A stretch of 64,000 nucleotides of DNA from Eutreptiella sp. 'Long Island Sound 2002' (lineage: Eukaryota; Euglenozoa; Euglenophyceae; Eutreptiales; Eutreptiaceae), in contig OZ038390.1 in assembly GCA_964036045.1 (NCBI GenBank), positions 32,676,819 through 32,740,818 on the forward strand. Direction: 5' to 3'. The notes under the pieces were generated by a model, which was not told where the DNA came from, made no database searches, and worked only from the letters and a program-made list of their open reading frames with translations. Below, one piece after another: positions 40,768 through 53,030 of this stretch (position 1 is its first letter; every line of letters starts with the position of its first letter). Position numbers and translations under genes: made by a program.

Positions 40768-43700
40768 GCTGTGTACCGAAGGGGCTTTGTAGAGCTCGTC
40801 TCTTTCGTGTTTTTTCGCTTAGGCACCGCCGAATGGGTCAATTAACCGACGGAAGTTGGCGGTTACCCGACGGCGGTTGGCGGTCCAGCGTTTTGTTTTC
40901 GTGCTTTCGCGAGGTCGTTCCATCATCTATTGGGGAGTTCGGCAGTGACGGTGCGTGGAGGCGAATGTGGGGATGCGTCTGTGTGCTCGTCAGTTTCTGC
41001 TGAGAGTAGCCCAAAAGTTGTCTTTTTCGTAGAGCCTGAACCTGAAACCGACCCCCTTCGAAAACCACCGCTGCTTCCCTCGTGATGCGACAGCCACATG
41101 CAGTGCCAAGCAGAGAGTTGTTGACGCGCGGGATGCCCCGTGTTTGCCTGCGGTCGCGTGCCATCGTGTTTCCAAACCACGACGTTTCCAACATGCCTTG
41201 GCCGCCGGGTGCATCATGCACTGGAAGCTTGGGGATCTTCAAGGGGTGTGGGGGCACTGCCACATTCCGGTGACACTTGCCGATGCGGGGCTTGGGGGGG
41301 GGGGGGGGTGGCGGGGCATGCGGGCTGCACAAGCAAAGCCGATATGCACAGCGCAAAGACGATATTCGTTTGTACATAGATTACCCATGACATATATAGT
41401 CCGTGTGGACAGAGCCTCCAGAACACTGACGGTGTCCAATCCACCAGAACCATCTGGTGGAACGTCCACTCGGAGGCACATAAGTGACCCCACTCCAGTC
41501 GAGTCAGATCATTGACATTAGCTGTTGCCTTTCCTTTCGTTTCTCTGTTTTTGTAAATTTGCACCGGTGCTGTGCTGTGTCGTTGTCTCGGGGGCTCAAA
41601 CCTGCGGGTTTTCGTAGAAGGTGGCTTTCGTAGTGACGGGCTGGGACGATCCCTGGCCTCCGCTCTGAATAGTGTGCACGGCCTTCGTCCGCCAACTGCT
41701 GGACGGTGAAGCATGGCGCCTCACTGACACCCCGAATTGGACGTGGCACTCCCCCTCTGTGGCTCGTTGTGCGTGAGAGGGCGGGGGGGAGCGACCCACA
41801 AACCCCCCGTCCCCCCCACCCACCCACCACCACCATCGACCTCGATCAACACAATCGGGTCATACGAAAGGCATGGCAGTGGCCACCGGGTGTATTACAC
41901 GGCACCACCCGCCGTCATTTGACTGGGGGGCAGGTTGGGGGCTCAAGTTTGAGTACAGGCCACGGCCGAAGAAAGGCTAAGCCCCCCCCCATCCCTGTGC
42001 CAAGCCCTCGTCAGGGGACGCCGCACCAATGAGCCGAGGCAACAGTGGCACAGCGGAAGGTCCGCCGAGGGGGTCAGCACAAGGGCCACCGGAACAGGAC
42101 CTGGCCGGACGTGGGGCGAGCGGCTCATGTGCCGTACCGCGCAGCACCAGCGTCCGCCGTATTGACGGTCCATTGGGAGGCGTGCAGGCGACGGCAGCAG
42201 TGCTCCTGCGTGTCAGATTTGGGGGATCAGGCATCGGCGTCGCACCGATTTCCAGTGCGCCCTGTGGGCCCATTAGCTTTGCACGTGATATCGCCTGCAC
42301 ATCGACACTTGACCCCCCCCAGCTCGTTGTTGACCCATACCCCCCCTCTGTCCAAGCTACGCCCTGTTCTGGAGGGGGACGGCCGTTGTTGACCTATGGC
42401 CCAGCTACGCCCTGTCCAAGCACCACAACTGCACGGACCGCAATGACCTGAGTGTACGGTGGCGGACTGTTGCCGCTGTATCCCCCACAGCCAGAACAGA
42501 CCCTCCCTCCATCCTCAACATTGATGGTAGGAAGACCCATTCTGACCTCTGACCACGCAGCATTCCAGAGCCATCAGGCGAACTCAAGGCAATATTCGGC
42601 ACTGAGACAGCCTTCGCTTAGTCATCAGGGAGACAGCCAATTCGGCACGTTCTGGTTGAACTGGAGCGTTGCCGCGAATGGATTCTGGCCTCCTTTGATA
42701 TAAATTGCTGAGGGCCACGTCAGTCCAGAGGACGACTGCATGAACCCTTTCCTGCCCACACCACCATGGCGTAGCCTTCACCCTGGCCAGCGCAGTGTAT
42801 CCAGTTGTGAGACATTTCCGGGGTCGGCGAGGGTCCCTGAGACTCACAGAGCCTAAGAGACGACAAGGTCAGACACTCGGATGAAAATTCTGTGTACTGA
42901 TGACATGCCATGACATGCATGAATACCGCAAAACATCCTCAGACTCGTCGCTGCCATGCTCTGTCATCATGTTTAGGAGCTATAACCCATGGGCTAGGTG
43001 CCATACCTCCATCTGGACCCCTCTCAGCGAGGAGGCAATCAATGGGAGTGAGCACCTCGCCTGTATGGCAAGAGGCTCCGCCGGCTCAAGTGGTAGGTTT
43101 GCTCAAGGTAGGTTTGTTCATGGGATGTCCGTGCATATCCCACAATGGCACCCTGGTAATGGGGGCCATGCTGGACCACAGTCTTGAATGTGTGGTTTGC
43201 TGCCTTGAGCTTCAGAGTTTGAGCAGTGATTGAATCAATTTGTTGCCTCCTCTGACACCAGTGGCATCTGGTTACCAGAAGCGATGAGATTTGTGGTCCT
43301 CCGGTGAAGAGGCTAAGGTCGCAAACGGTCGGCTGTGCCGCACTGCCTTTGGTGGTGTGAACAGCAGGTCCTTGGTGACGTTGTTTTCCTGTTCGAAATG
43401 CCCGTTGTCGTTGTCTGTGTGTTGCTTTTGGGCCCATGGATTTGTGACGAAATCCAGATGATGATTATTGACCATCCTCCCTTCTCCATCTCTTCTGGTT
43501 GTGGTTGGTCGAGGTTATGAGGCAGTGCCTAGCGGCACCTTCGACCAGTTTGCGGCCCTTTTTGTTCTAATGACTCCCATCGCCAAGAGACTTGCTGGCT
43601 TGCTGGGTCACTGGCTGACTCCTTCCCTCCCTACTGCTGACCACTGACCAACCAAAGGGTTGTCCTTGTCCAATGCTGAGCATCCCCTGCCCTACTGAAT

Positions 43701-43800
43701 GGCGTTTTTTTTGGCCTGGATAGGAACCATGTCGCTGTCCGTGTTGTTTGGTGGGAAACCCCCGGAATTGGGAGGTTGGCACACAAGATCGCGAACTATA
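40768..43800. other. Long stretch without a recognised gene
   Basis: Contains ggcggttacccgacggcggt near 40857, C/G runs at 41293 and 41981, agctacgccctg words at 42353-42423, and weak minus-strand frames at 42584-42847 and 43039-43437 that could be old transposase but show no motif I trust. Confidence 0.35.
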
Positions 43801-43804
43801 TATG

Positions 43805-44660
43805 GGCGCACTTAGCGTAGTGCACGAGAAGTGCTCGCGCAGTGCGACTAGTTCGGCGTCTGGCCGCACTAGAAACCTATACTTTGTGATACTCTGGGCA
43901 TCATTGTTGTTTGGTAGCAGGTTTTGATACTTCTTCCACATTGGGGATGTGGCATTTTTGGATTTTCACCCAGTTGCTTGGTGGGCAAGTGTGCATCGTG
44001 TTTGTTCTTGCTTGCATGGAGTTGTTGCTGAAATTCGATGGGTGGAAAGATTGTTGGTGTGGAACCACGTCGCACACTTTCCTTATTTTGTCACACATTA
44101 CATGGACAACATGCCCATCGCTTCTATAGGAGGCGTCCTTTGTGATGTCCAAAGTATGCCGCTTGCGTATATAAAGTAATAGTTGCTATTGACAGTCTTG
44201 GCAACATTGCTTGGATTTGTCTATTGTCCCCTCTTTTTGGTTCGAAGACAAGTACAACACCCTCCATATGGTCCATGGTAACACGTTTTTGCACGTGTAT
44301 GGCCCGCACTTGCACAGGAGGTCAATGGTGATGAGGATGCTGTGGCTGATGATGGGGATGTATGTGCCCTTTGTTGCACCAAGTGACCCTGAGAAGACGT
44401 CCATGTGTGACAAGTGTCAGCTGCAATATTGTACGGATTGAATTGACACACATACATGTGAGCATACATGCGACAGTGTGACAGTGTTCCATTTTGCATT
44501 TTGTCTTATGTGAAGGGAAGGTAGCTTGCAACTGTCTTGAGCTAGGGTAGTTGGGGTTGCCTAATTTCAAGGGTATTTGGAAGGGGTGTGCCTGGGGGCT
44601 CTTCGCAGGGAACCTAGTCTAAAACTAATGCGCAGTGTGCCCGCAGTACGTGCACAGTGC
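43805..44660 (+). pseudogene. Decayed DDE transposon, related to the 52.5-54.0 kb element
   Basis: Left end cgcgcagtgcgactagttcg with catactttgtgatactctgg, right end ctagtctaaaactaatgcgc with decamers, matching the ends of the 52485-53970 element. Between them are pieces of the same protein: GGVLCDVQSM, VAIDSLGNIAWIC and the finger MCDKCQLQYCTD followed by a stop. The segment with the second Asp and the Glu (DGAYKG to RIEHLF) is deleted. Confidence 0.65.
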
Positions 44661-45006
44661 AAGGATGCCCCCGATACATAAGTCTGAACAGTGGTAAGCA
44701 GTGGTCGCCAACACAAGTGGGGGATTCCTGCAAGGTGCGCCCCAGGCACACATTGCCGCCCCTGGTCCCCATGCCCAACGTGTGCACACTGAATAGTAGC
44801 ACTGCAACATGGTCTTTTCCCAACCACACCGGGTTTTGTTTCTGCGCCTTTTGGAGGGGATGGCTCTGTGGGCTTTTCCCACACCCACCGCTACGCCGAC
44901 CCCCGTATACGCAGCGTGCAGGACCGAAATAGTATGCGCTGTTTCTGAGCCTTTTGGAACCATGGGTTTGGTGGTCCTATCCCCCTACTTCTGGTTGGGA
45001 CAGAAA

Positions 45007-45061
<55 letters not shown>
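45007..45061. repeat. (TG)n microsatellite
   Basis: About 27 perfect units, followed directly by a short piece of the SINE-like family (cctgcacagtttgac ... ttcttatttggttc) at 45062-45125. Confidence 0.95.
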
Positions 45062-45062
<1 letters not shown>

Positions 45063-45194
45063 CCTGCACAGTTTGACAATGTATCACATGGTGTACACAT
45101 GGCTGTTAGTTCTTATTTGGTTCGAAGTGTGTGTGGGGGGGGGGGGGGTAGCATACTGGTTGAGGTGTGGTTTTGGTACACGTATTGCATGAGC

Positions 45195-45455
45195 GGTTGG
45201 ACCCTTGGTGCAGCAGCCCACCCCTCCAAGTAGTTGGCCATGTCAGTGAGACGTCACACCAAGGTGCTTGCTGACAGAGAGAGGTGACTTGGTGAACCCA
45301 GATTGCAGCTGACTCTGAGCACCAGTCACTGTTTGCTTCTGTGTGTCCATGTATGATGTATCCCGGGTTCTGTTTTGCTAATAGATCCCTGCACAGTTTA
45401 ACACTGTATCACATGGTGTACTCATGGCTGTTGGTTCTTATTTGGTTCTAACTGT
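45195..45455 (+). repeat. Dispersed repeat with TG tail (SINE-like), copy 2
   Basis: Diverged copy of 8064-8334 with the same word order, also ending in (TG)n. The tail is followed by a piece of the 165-605 repeat family (gaggattctgacac, then (TG)n at 45578-45610). Confidence 0.6.
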
Positions 45456-45575
45456 TTGTGTGTGTGTGTGTGTATGTTTGTGCTTGTTCGCGTCGAACAT
45501 GCTTTGTCTTGTTTGATGATCCAACTGACGAGGATTCTGACACACAGAAACCGCGTTTTGCCTGTTTGTCTTGCA

Positions 45576-45613
<38 letters not shown>

Positions 45614-46194
45614 CGTGCGTGCATGTGTGTGTGCGTGTGCTGTGATTTTGGCACAATTTTGTTCGCGGGGGATGGGATTTTTTGTTTTGCCGTACTTTTG
45701 GGCTATCCAGAGGTCCGCTGCAGCAGCATGAAAAACCACGTCCTAGTCCAGGCAGCACCTGGTGTTGTTTCCACGAGTGCTGGTGCTGTTGCTGTTGCTT
45801 GTGCATGAGGGGGGGGGGGGGTAGTACATTGCACACATCACGAATCCGATAATCATTTTGTGCGCAAGGGGCATTGATTTTGGTGTGGTCTCCTGACCTG
45901 CAGGAGACTCATCTTCACAGGTACCCCCCTCCCCCTTGCACAAGCACTGCCCTTGCGCAAGCACCGCTACCCAGTGAAACCGTCGTTTGCTGTGCCTTTG
46001 GTGGTGCCTGCGCAAGGGGGGGGGGGGTACATGGGGTTGCTGGTGCACTCAACAAGGTCTGACCTCTTCTTGCACCAGTCTTTGCCTGCAGCAGCTCTCG
46101 CTGGCGTGGGCTCAACACCAGCCTCCAGCAGTACAGGGGGGGTTTTGGGGGCATTTCGTGTGAGAAATTTTGCGTTTCAAATTGCCCACGAAAT

Positions 46195-46385
46195 TTCCCA
46201 CACGGAATCCACCGTCTTCTCCAAAGTTGCCACTTGTGGCTGAGCTCCACCGCACCTGCAAAGCCCTACACACCACAACATTTGTGGGAGTGTCCGCGAA
46301 ATTGACCACACAAAATCTAGGGGCTTCCGTGAAATTTCCCGCAGCGAAATTTACCACTCCGAGTTCGACTTGGCACAAAGTCCCC
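46195..46385. repeat. Dispersed repeat, copy 1 (ACCACAACATTTGTGGGA ... CGAAATTT)
   Basis: Shares tacacaccacaacatttgtgg, gtccgcgaaatt and gcttccgtgaaattt words with about 48735-48905, where they read ataccacaacatttatggga and gtccgcgactttt. Both copies are about 170-190 bases long and strongly diverged. Confidence 0.5.
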
Positions 46386-46389
46386 CCCC

Positions 46390-48730
46390 CCCTCCCCCTT
46401 TACCAATGCATATATACGAGGGAGGTAGCCACCGATAACCTGCGCGTCTCACCCTTCCTGACACGCCTGACGGTAAATGCACACTTTCAACAGCCAGGAC
46501 AGCGCACAGTGTGCAGTCAGAGTGTCCACTCCGATGGTGAATGCTGTGACGAGCATCTCGCAGGGGGCCGTTGGCGTCCTGGACACTGTTCAGTGCGCGG
46601 TCGTACCCATGTGCTGTCAGCCACGTCTGCACCGGCGTCTACCTGCACCGGTCTCTGCCTGCACTGGCCCCCATCCGCGCATCCTGGATGGCCACTGCAT
46701 CCAGCTCTGCAGAACAGCGCGTCCAGAGATGGGCCCACTGCAGAGTGCGGATGCTTCCAGGTCACCGGGGGAGGGAGCAGTGGGAGGTGGCAAAGGGTGG
46801 GGTGCGTGCGGGGGGGGGGGGGGTTCAAGGCAACACGAAGGTGGGCGTCTGATCGGTGTAAGACCCTCAGCACTGGCGCACAGAGCGCTCTCCTCTCCCC
46901 CTGGTTCGCGAAGCTTGTGCAGCGGTGCGTGTATCAGCTCCTGGACTCTGTGTTGGCGGGCCTTACGAGCAAGTGCAGGTGTTGCGCTTGATGTATCCTG
47001 CCCTCCCGTGTCCCCTCCCCGCTGGCTGAGGTGCAGGCTCCTCTCCCTCTCCCTTCTCCATCCAAATCCTGGGGAGCAGACCGCATCCGAATCTGCTGAC
47101 ATTGGGCATTTCGTGGCCGATCATGGATTTTGCCCGGGATTGACTGGGCCACTGGTGATTTGGCTCAGGTACCAAAAGAATACCCGTATTCGTTGCTTCC
47201 GGCGTCTCCTGTAGACGCGTGGCCGAAAGGCGTAAGCTGATGGTTGTATGTACCACTACTGGAAATCCGAAGGATCGTTCCATCAAACGCCCCTGACAGA
47301 CCGCTGCTACCATTCCGGACCGTGGCGTGGTCCCCAATAGGGGCCGATTTTAGGACTGGCATATGCACGAAAAAAGGAATACTCGTTAGTTGGTTCTTTG
47401 TTCCACTTTTCCACTTTACATGCAGACCAGTGGTCTCGGTCGACAAAACAAGGCTACGCAAGAAAATTAGCGAACAAACAATCAAGTCGGTATGTTTGTA
47501 TGGTCAATTGTATGATCTGTGTGACTACTTTGGATTTCGAACTGCCAACCTCCGCGCGGCCACCCACCCTGCTTGGCCGACTGGACTCCGCCGGTGTGGC
47601 TGTGCTGTCTTTGGACATGGGCTAAGGATGCAGTTCATGCACTGACGAGTTGCTTCTCTTCAGCCCTGTGCAATGTTTTTTTTGTTTGGTTCATGGCAGT
47701 GAAGTTGCGTCCACCGCCAGCACTCTGGGTACAGCCTGGCTCTTTGCTGACGATTGTTCAGCATTGGCGTCTTGTCTTCAGCCCCTGCCGGTGTTTTGCC
47801 TTTGCTCACAAGGCGCAGGGGGCCAACAGACACACCAAAAATTTGCGACTGGGGCCCAAAAGGCCCGCAGACGCGTGGCCTTAGGGCAGGCCCTCATGGT
47901 TGTGCATGCCTTTTCTTGAAATCTAATGGGTCAACATGGTCCCCGGGCAGACCAGCATGTAATACCATTAGGGACCGTGGCGTTGCCATGATTCCGCCAC
48001 CCCAACACGGGGGGCGCATCGTGCGCTGGGCTTGCGGTGCGCGAAAACTGGGCTATTTTGGGTCCATTTTCCCCGTTGGCCGAGGGGACCGCAGTGACTA
48101 TTATGTTCGCATACACATGACTACTCAGATTCTTCCTCAGTCCAACAACAATGAGTGAAAACAACCTATACTTCCCACTCAAAATGCCAGATTGCTGTCT
48201 AAATCTGCTGTTTTTGCCCTGTGGACGTAGCCCCCCCGGTGGTGGGTGGTGTTCAGGGTGGTCACAGGAAACCGAAGTTTTGCAAGAAACTTCTGTTTTG
48301 ACTCTTGCTCAGAGCTTTTCTGCTTTTTAAGCTACAAGACTGCCGGATGAATCAGCATATGAATTGCAGTGCAGTGCTGTGCAAGGGGGTGCGAAACAAA
48401 ACCTTCCTTACAATTGGGCTCTGTGCGTGTGCTGTGCAGAAACGCCCCCGAGGGGCCGCACTGCGGACTGGCGGATGCCAGCCCCCCAAAAATTTGCGAC
48501 TGGAGCCCAAATCGCAAGCTTGTAAAACAAATCGCAAAGTAGAGCATATGCCTGCAAGTCCGGGGAAGCTATCCAATAGCACCCAAAAGAGTGGGTCCTC
48601 CTGTGCGCACCTGGCGCACATTGTACAGCTGTGGTCCATGATTTCCGTGAATGGACATGTAGATCCGAAGCTGCCAAAGTTGCTGCTGGCTTTCTTGTTT
48701 GAGACCAGTTTGACCCGCATCACTGGCAGA
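46390..48730. other. Unassigned stretch
   Basis: Open frames such as 46477-47214 lack motif or splice support. A ccaaaaatttgcgactgg word is shared by about 47838 and 48486. Nothing else could be supported. Confidence 0.35.
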
Positions 48731-48734
48731 GTGT

Positions 48735-48905
48735 GGCAGGCATTGCGAGCGGCACCTGTGGCTACGCTGCACCGAGCCTGCACAGTCCTACATACCACAA
48801 CATTTATGGGACGGTCCGCGACTTTTCCCACACCTTTTTTGGCAGCCTCCACGAAATTTCGCAAAAAAAAATTCACCTTTGCGGACCAGACGAGGCACAT
48901 TCCCC
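48735..48905. repeat. Dispersed repeat, copy 2
   Basis: Diverged copy of 46195-46385 in the same orientation; gcctgcacagtcctacatac marks its left part and cgaaatttcgc its right part. Confidence 0.5.
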
Positions 48906-49429
48906 TTAACCCCCTGTATCTGAATGGGGTGGCCATTCAGGTGAGGGGGGGATTTCACGAAGGGGATTTCTTGACGTGGGAAATTCCGTGGTTCAGTTTT
49001 TTGTGACATCTCCCCCACATTTTTCAGGCCGCTGTACGGAATAAAGTCATGTTAAAGATCATCAACTTTCATTCCGCTGCTTCTGATCACCGTGGCATCA
49101 GCAATCTCCATCTTTAGTGCTTTGGCTTTCTTGACCCTGTCGACGTGTTGTCTAGAGCAACCTGTCAGACTGCCAGAAGCGGCAAGGCCCCCTCACAGCC
49201 TTCCTCCCTCTTTTGAAAGCTACACGGTGCTCAGCCCCCTGAGGTTACCACGAGGGATCCCCGTGGGAATCCGGACTCGGCAGGGGGTCCCCGCAAGCTG
49301 TGTGCGTTGGTGGGGTCTGGGCCGTGGACTCAGGTCACAAAGCTGTTGCGTCTTTATTCCTCAGTTTTGAAAGCAGAAGATTGATCCTGAGGCGGGAGGA
49401 GGGGGAAGGACGCCTTTTACACCCCCCCC

Positions 49430-49700
49430 CCCCCTGGGGGGCGAACCTTCACTTCCCCTCAAAAGCGCTAAGTGCCGAAGAAAATTTTTCTTACAGGTCA
49501 TACTCGAACTGCTGCAGTTTTAGTGCTACCATTAGTGCTACCAAAGGGGGCCCCATTGTGGGATGCAACCGCCCCCCCCCCCCCCTCCCAAGGGGGGGAA
49601 CTGTCACTTTTTGACCGTTCGCCCCCCCCCCCCTCTCCCGTGGGGGGGCAACCGTCACGACATTAGGGGGGGGGAGATTTCAAGGGGGGGGCAGGGGACA
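49430..49700. repeat. Dispersed repeat with GGGGGAACTGTCACTTT and GAACTGCTGCAGTTT words, copy 1
   Basis: Contains gccgaagaaaatttttcttac, cgaactgctgcagttttagt and gggaactgtcactttttga among C runs. Copies with the same words in changed order lie at about 63420-63650 and, partial, 62745-62860. The right part (aaccgtcacgac, gagatttcaagggggg) recurs at about 56385-56440. Confidence 0.55.
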
Positions 49701-50880
49701 AACCTGGGGTTGACTTTTAGAAGTGGGTATCATATCGCCACCGTTTGTTTGGAACCTTCCCTGATGGACTGTTATGACCCCTGGGGGGCTCCAGGCCCAC
49801 CAGTCTTTGAGATGAGCGCATACTATTCATGGCATCCTCTTCACCCACATCACCTTGCAGGTGGCAGAACCACAGAATTTTGCGGGTGTCGGTATCTTGT
49901 GGCCAGTGCGTGGCCCAGCTCCTGGTAGCTTTAGGGGCAATCCCACCTGTTGACCAGTCATTCCGCTTGTGTTCAGCATACGTGCTCGCCTCCTCCCTTT
50001 GCTGAAGTCGTGGAATCCATCTCCTATCAAAGTCTTTGTTGATAATATTGCCATCCTCTATGTCACAAAAACCTCGGTCAATCACGGTGCAATGACCACC
50101 CTGTGGTCAAACGGCGCCTTTCCAACACAGGGCGTTTTTCTTCATACAATTGTGCTTTTGTGGCTGGGGGGGGGGGGGGCTGGGACGAGTTGTGGCGTCA
50201 AGAGGACAAAAGCTCAGGCATGTAAGACGAATTTTGTGCTCAGATTGTCCAGTTGGCTGTTGTAGGGGCTGCATTGGGCGAGTTGGTTGCTTAAGGCTAT
50301 CGGCTATGAAGTGCAAAGGTTTAAGTTATATGTGTTGGCATTGTCACACCAGTGCCCGGTATGGTACGGTGCGCGTGGTATGCTCATGCTTATCTCGGTT
50401 TCATGAGGAGAACGCTTTTCCTGCGCCTGCCATTCTTTGATGTTAAACTGGTGTACCAGCCAGTGTAAGTGGAAAGTGCCCATAAACTTTGCAGGTTAGC
50501 ACCTTGCACGTGCCCTGCAGCACTCCCATGACACGTAACATAGTGTTTTTTGGGATTACTATTTCCTGGTGCATAACCTGGCCATGGCTGCATGACCCCT
50601 ACCGTATCAAATCCCCGCGGCGGGTTCCGTTTGCACACACCAGGTGCTGGAGGCCCAGAATAAGCCCCCTTGGGACCCACAAACACAAACCTACAAAAAG
50701 AAGAAAAAACCGCGATTCAATTTGGCCCTCAATAGCGGTTTGGAGTACTGGTCTACAAATGGAACCTATGTGCACAATGATCTGTTGACACTATTGCTCT
50801 CCACAAACTAGAGACGTGCCCCGCATCTGCACATCCCAGACATGTCCACATTCTTCACAGTTTTCATCCACAGTATTCAG
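49701..50880. other. Unassigned stretch
   Basis: No gene-like frame with recognisable motif. The phrase atggctgcatgacccc near 50585 recurs at about 51282, which suggests a second repeat or relic. Confidence 0.3.
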
Positions 50881-50885
50881 GCTGC

Positions 50886-51074
50886 ATGGGGCGGTTTTAT
50901 ATGGCTACACAACCCCCCCCCCCCCCATCAGGTCACATCTGGGAAGAACTAGGTTTGGTGGAAATGCCAGACACATGGGACACAGACTCCAATCCGTCGG
51001 GGGGATCGTGTGTCACAAGTGACTCGGATGATGAATTTCCTGATGCCTGGCCCAAACAACCCCGTCTATGCTAA
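50886..51074 (+). pseudogene. Possible LINE C-terminal acidic tail fragment
   Basis: Reads HIWEELGLVEMPDTWDTD, then TSDSDDEFPDAWPKQP and a stop. WEELGLVEM parallels WEELGLEEM in the tail of the LINE relic at about 32690-32720, and both are followed by acidic Ser/Asp-rich sequence. Short, so weakly supported. Confidence 0.3.
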
Positions 51075-51937
51075 TCAGGGCCAGTGGGGGGCAGAGTAGA
51101 GGAAACCCAAGTCGGCCCAAGAAACATTCGATAGCTAGATGGCGAACTCAAGGCAACATTCGGTACCGATTTGGAACAGTGTGGGCAATGACCTATGGCC
51201 TGTAACGCGGGGTCATATGCCAGCCAAGTATCCGTGCTTCATCCCCCCCCATCAGGTCCCCGGAGTGAGGAGGCAAGAAAATGGCTGCATGACCCCCATG
51301 GTATCAAGATGCCCACAATGGGAGGACTAACATGGATAATAGACGTGCCACATAGGCCCCAAAGCAGGGAAATCTTGGGTAGTGCTTGGGATAGCAACAG
51401 TCGGGGACATGTAGGTCTAAGAAGATGCCCGGTGTGCCCCAATGTGGTGATACTCCTTGAGGGACTGAATTGACTCGTTGGCTGTTGGAATCCAATGGAC
51501 CGCTTTTTCAGAACTGGTTGGACAAGAGTCAACTGAAAACAAGGCAATCACATTTCTTGACCAACAGACAAACCAAGACAAACCAAGACAAACGAGAGAC
51601 GTCACTCTCAGCTTCAGTGGGTACGGTGGTGCATGCGTTGCAGGGAGAAAATAGCAGTCTTTTGCTTTGGTAAGGGTGTTGTGCCTGTGACTGGTATCTT
51701 TACACGATTTTGGGGAGTGAGAGTGGGTTGGTAGTGCACACGGAGGAGCGGGAGGACAGGTGCCCAAAAGCGGTCATAGGGGCCTAAGCATCACAAATGG
51801 GTGGCCAATTGTTGTGTTTTGGGTGGAGTTATCAATGTCGGGGTGTAAGAGTGGGCAGCAGGGCACCTTGTGCATTCGAAAATATCGGTGTGACTATGTT
51901 TTGCCTCTTTTGCTTTCCACGGGACACATAGCAATGA

Positions 51938-52324
51938 ATGAATGCTGACCTTTTGGCGCCCGGCAGTAATGTCTTTTACCCGAGAGGCACCATCGGGGAA
52001 CTTGTGCCTGCCACTGCTGTGGGCCTCGTATCCTTCCCGGAGTGTGTGGCCATCAGCTACGAGCGCTCAAGCCATACGCAGCTTTACTGTGATTGCCCCG
52101 TGGAGCGGCTAACCTTCCCCATTGTGCGCGCAGAGTCCCCCACTTCCAAACGTTGTCCGTCCCCACCGCCTACCACTGCTATCAGGTCCGGAGCAGTTGC
52201 AGCCGACGTTCAGGATTGTCTTGAGATTGAGAGCCTCAACGTTGCGCCGCAGGATGACACCAAACATTTTCAAGTTGCGCATATCATTTCACAAAACTCC
52301 TTGGGCCACCGCATCCCTGTCTGA
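51938..52324 (+). CDS. Retroelement polyprotein C-terminal (SH3/chromo-like) domain fragment, 128 aa
   Basis: Opens with ATG and ends at TGA. NVFYPRGTIGELVPATAVG, FPECVAISYERSSHTQLY and VERLTFPI show the pattern V-Y-r-----pA-V------cv-I-Y-------v--eRL. This is typical of the small beta-barrel domain at the end of some retrotransposon or transposon polyproteins. The rest is unremarkable. No polymerase or integrase is adjacent, so it is probably a fragment. Confidence 0.4.
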   Translation: MNADLLAPGSNVFYPRGTIGELVPATAVGLVSFPECVAISYERSSHTQLYCDCPVERLTFPIVRAESPTSKRCPSPPPTTAIRSGAVAADVQDCLEIESLNVAPQDDTKHFQVAHIISQNSLGHRIPV

Positions 52325-52589
52325 AAAAAGTTGTGCATTACATCGGTAAGTGACACGTCTGCTTTAGCGCGCGGTGCGGGCACGCAGTGCGTTGAGGCAC
52401 CCTCTTGTGCAGAGTGAGGGTCCGTCCTTTTCCAGTTGACCTCACAAAAAGGATACTGATGCATATGGGGGAGCCTTAAGCGCAGTGCACGCGCAGTGCG
52501 CGCGCAGTGCAACTATTTGGGCGCCTGGCCATACCAGAGACCCATACTTTGTGATACTAGGGGCCCCTAGGGGCATCATGGTGACCCGT

Positions 52590-53030
52590 AGCGTAGGTTT
52601 TGACTTCTGATTTTGTCCCCCTTTGTTGGGGACCCCCGAGAATGCAAGGGTGACGTAGCATTTCCGCCCTCTTTTGGCCCCCAACCTTCCGGTGCTATTG
52701 AGGAAACCGGGACAATCTTTGAATCCACGCTTTGTTGCGTGGTGCATCATGGTGACCCTTGGCGTAGGTTTTGACTTCTGATTTTGTTCCCCTTCTTTTG
52801 GGGACCCCCGAGAATGCAGGGGTGACGTAGCATTTCCGCCCTCTTTTGGGCCCCAACCTTCCGGTGCTATTGAGGAAACCGGGACAATCTTTGAATCCAC
52901 GCTTTGTTGCGTGGTGCATCATGGTGACCCCTAGCGTAGGTTTTGACTTCTGATTTTGTTCCCCTTCTTTTGGGGACCCCCGAGAATGCAGGGGTGACGT
53001 AGCATTTCCGCCCTCTTTTGGGCATCCTTT
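52590..53030. repeat. Tandem repeat of about 180 bp, 2.5 units
   Basis: The unit contains gcgtaggttttgacttctga, tggggacccccgagaatgca, gacgtagcatttccgccc, accttccggtgctattgagg and atccacgctttgttgcgtgg. Related single units lie at 17860-18150, and the ccttccggtgttattgagg part is near 34419. The transposase frame enters directly from the last unit. Confidence 0.85.
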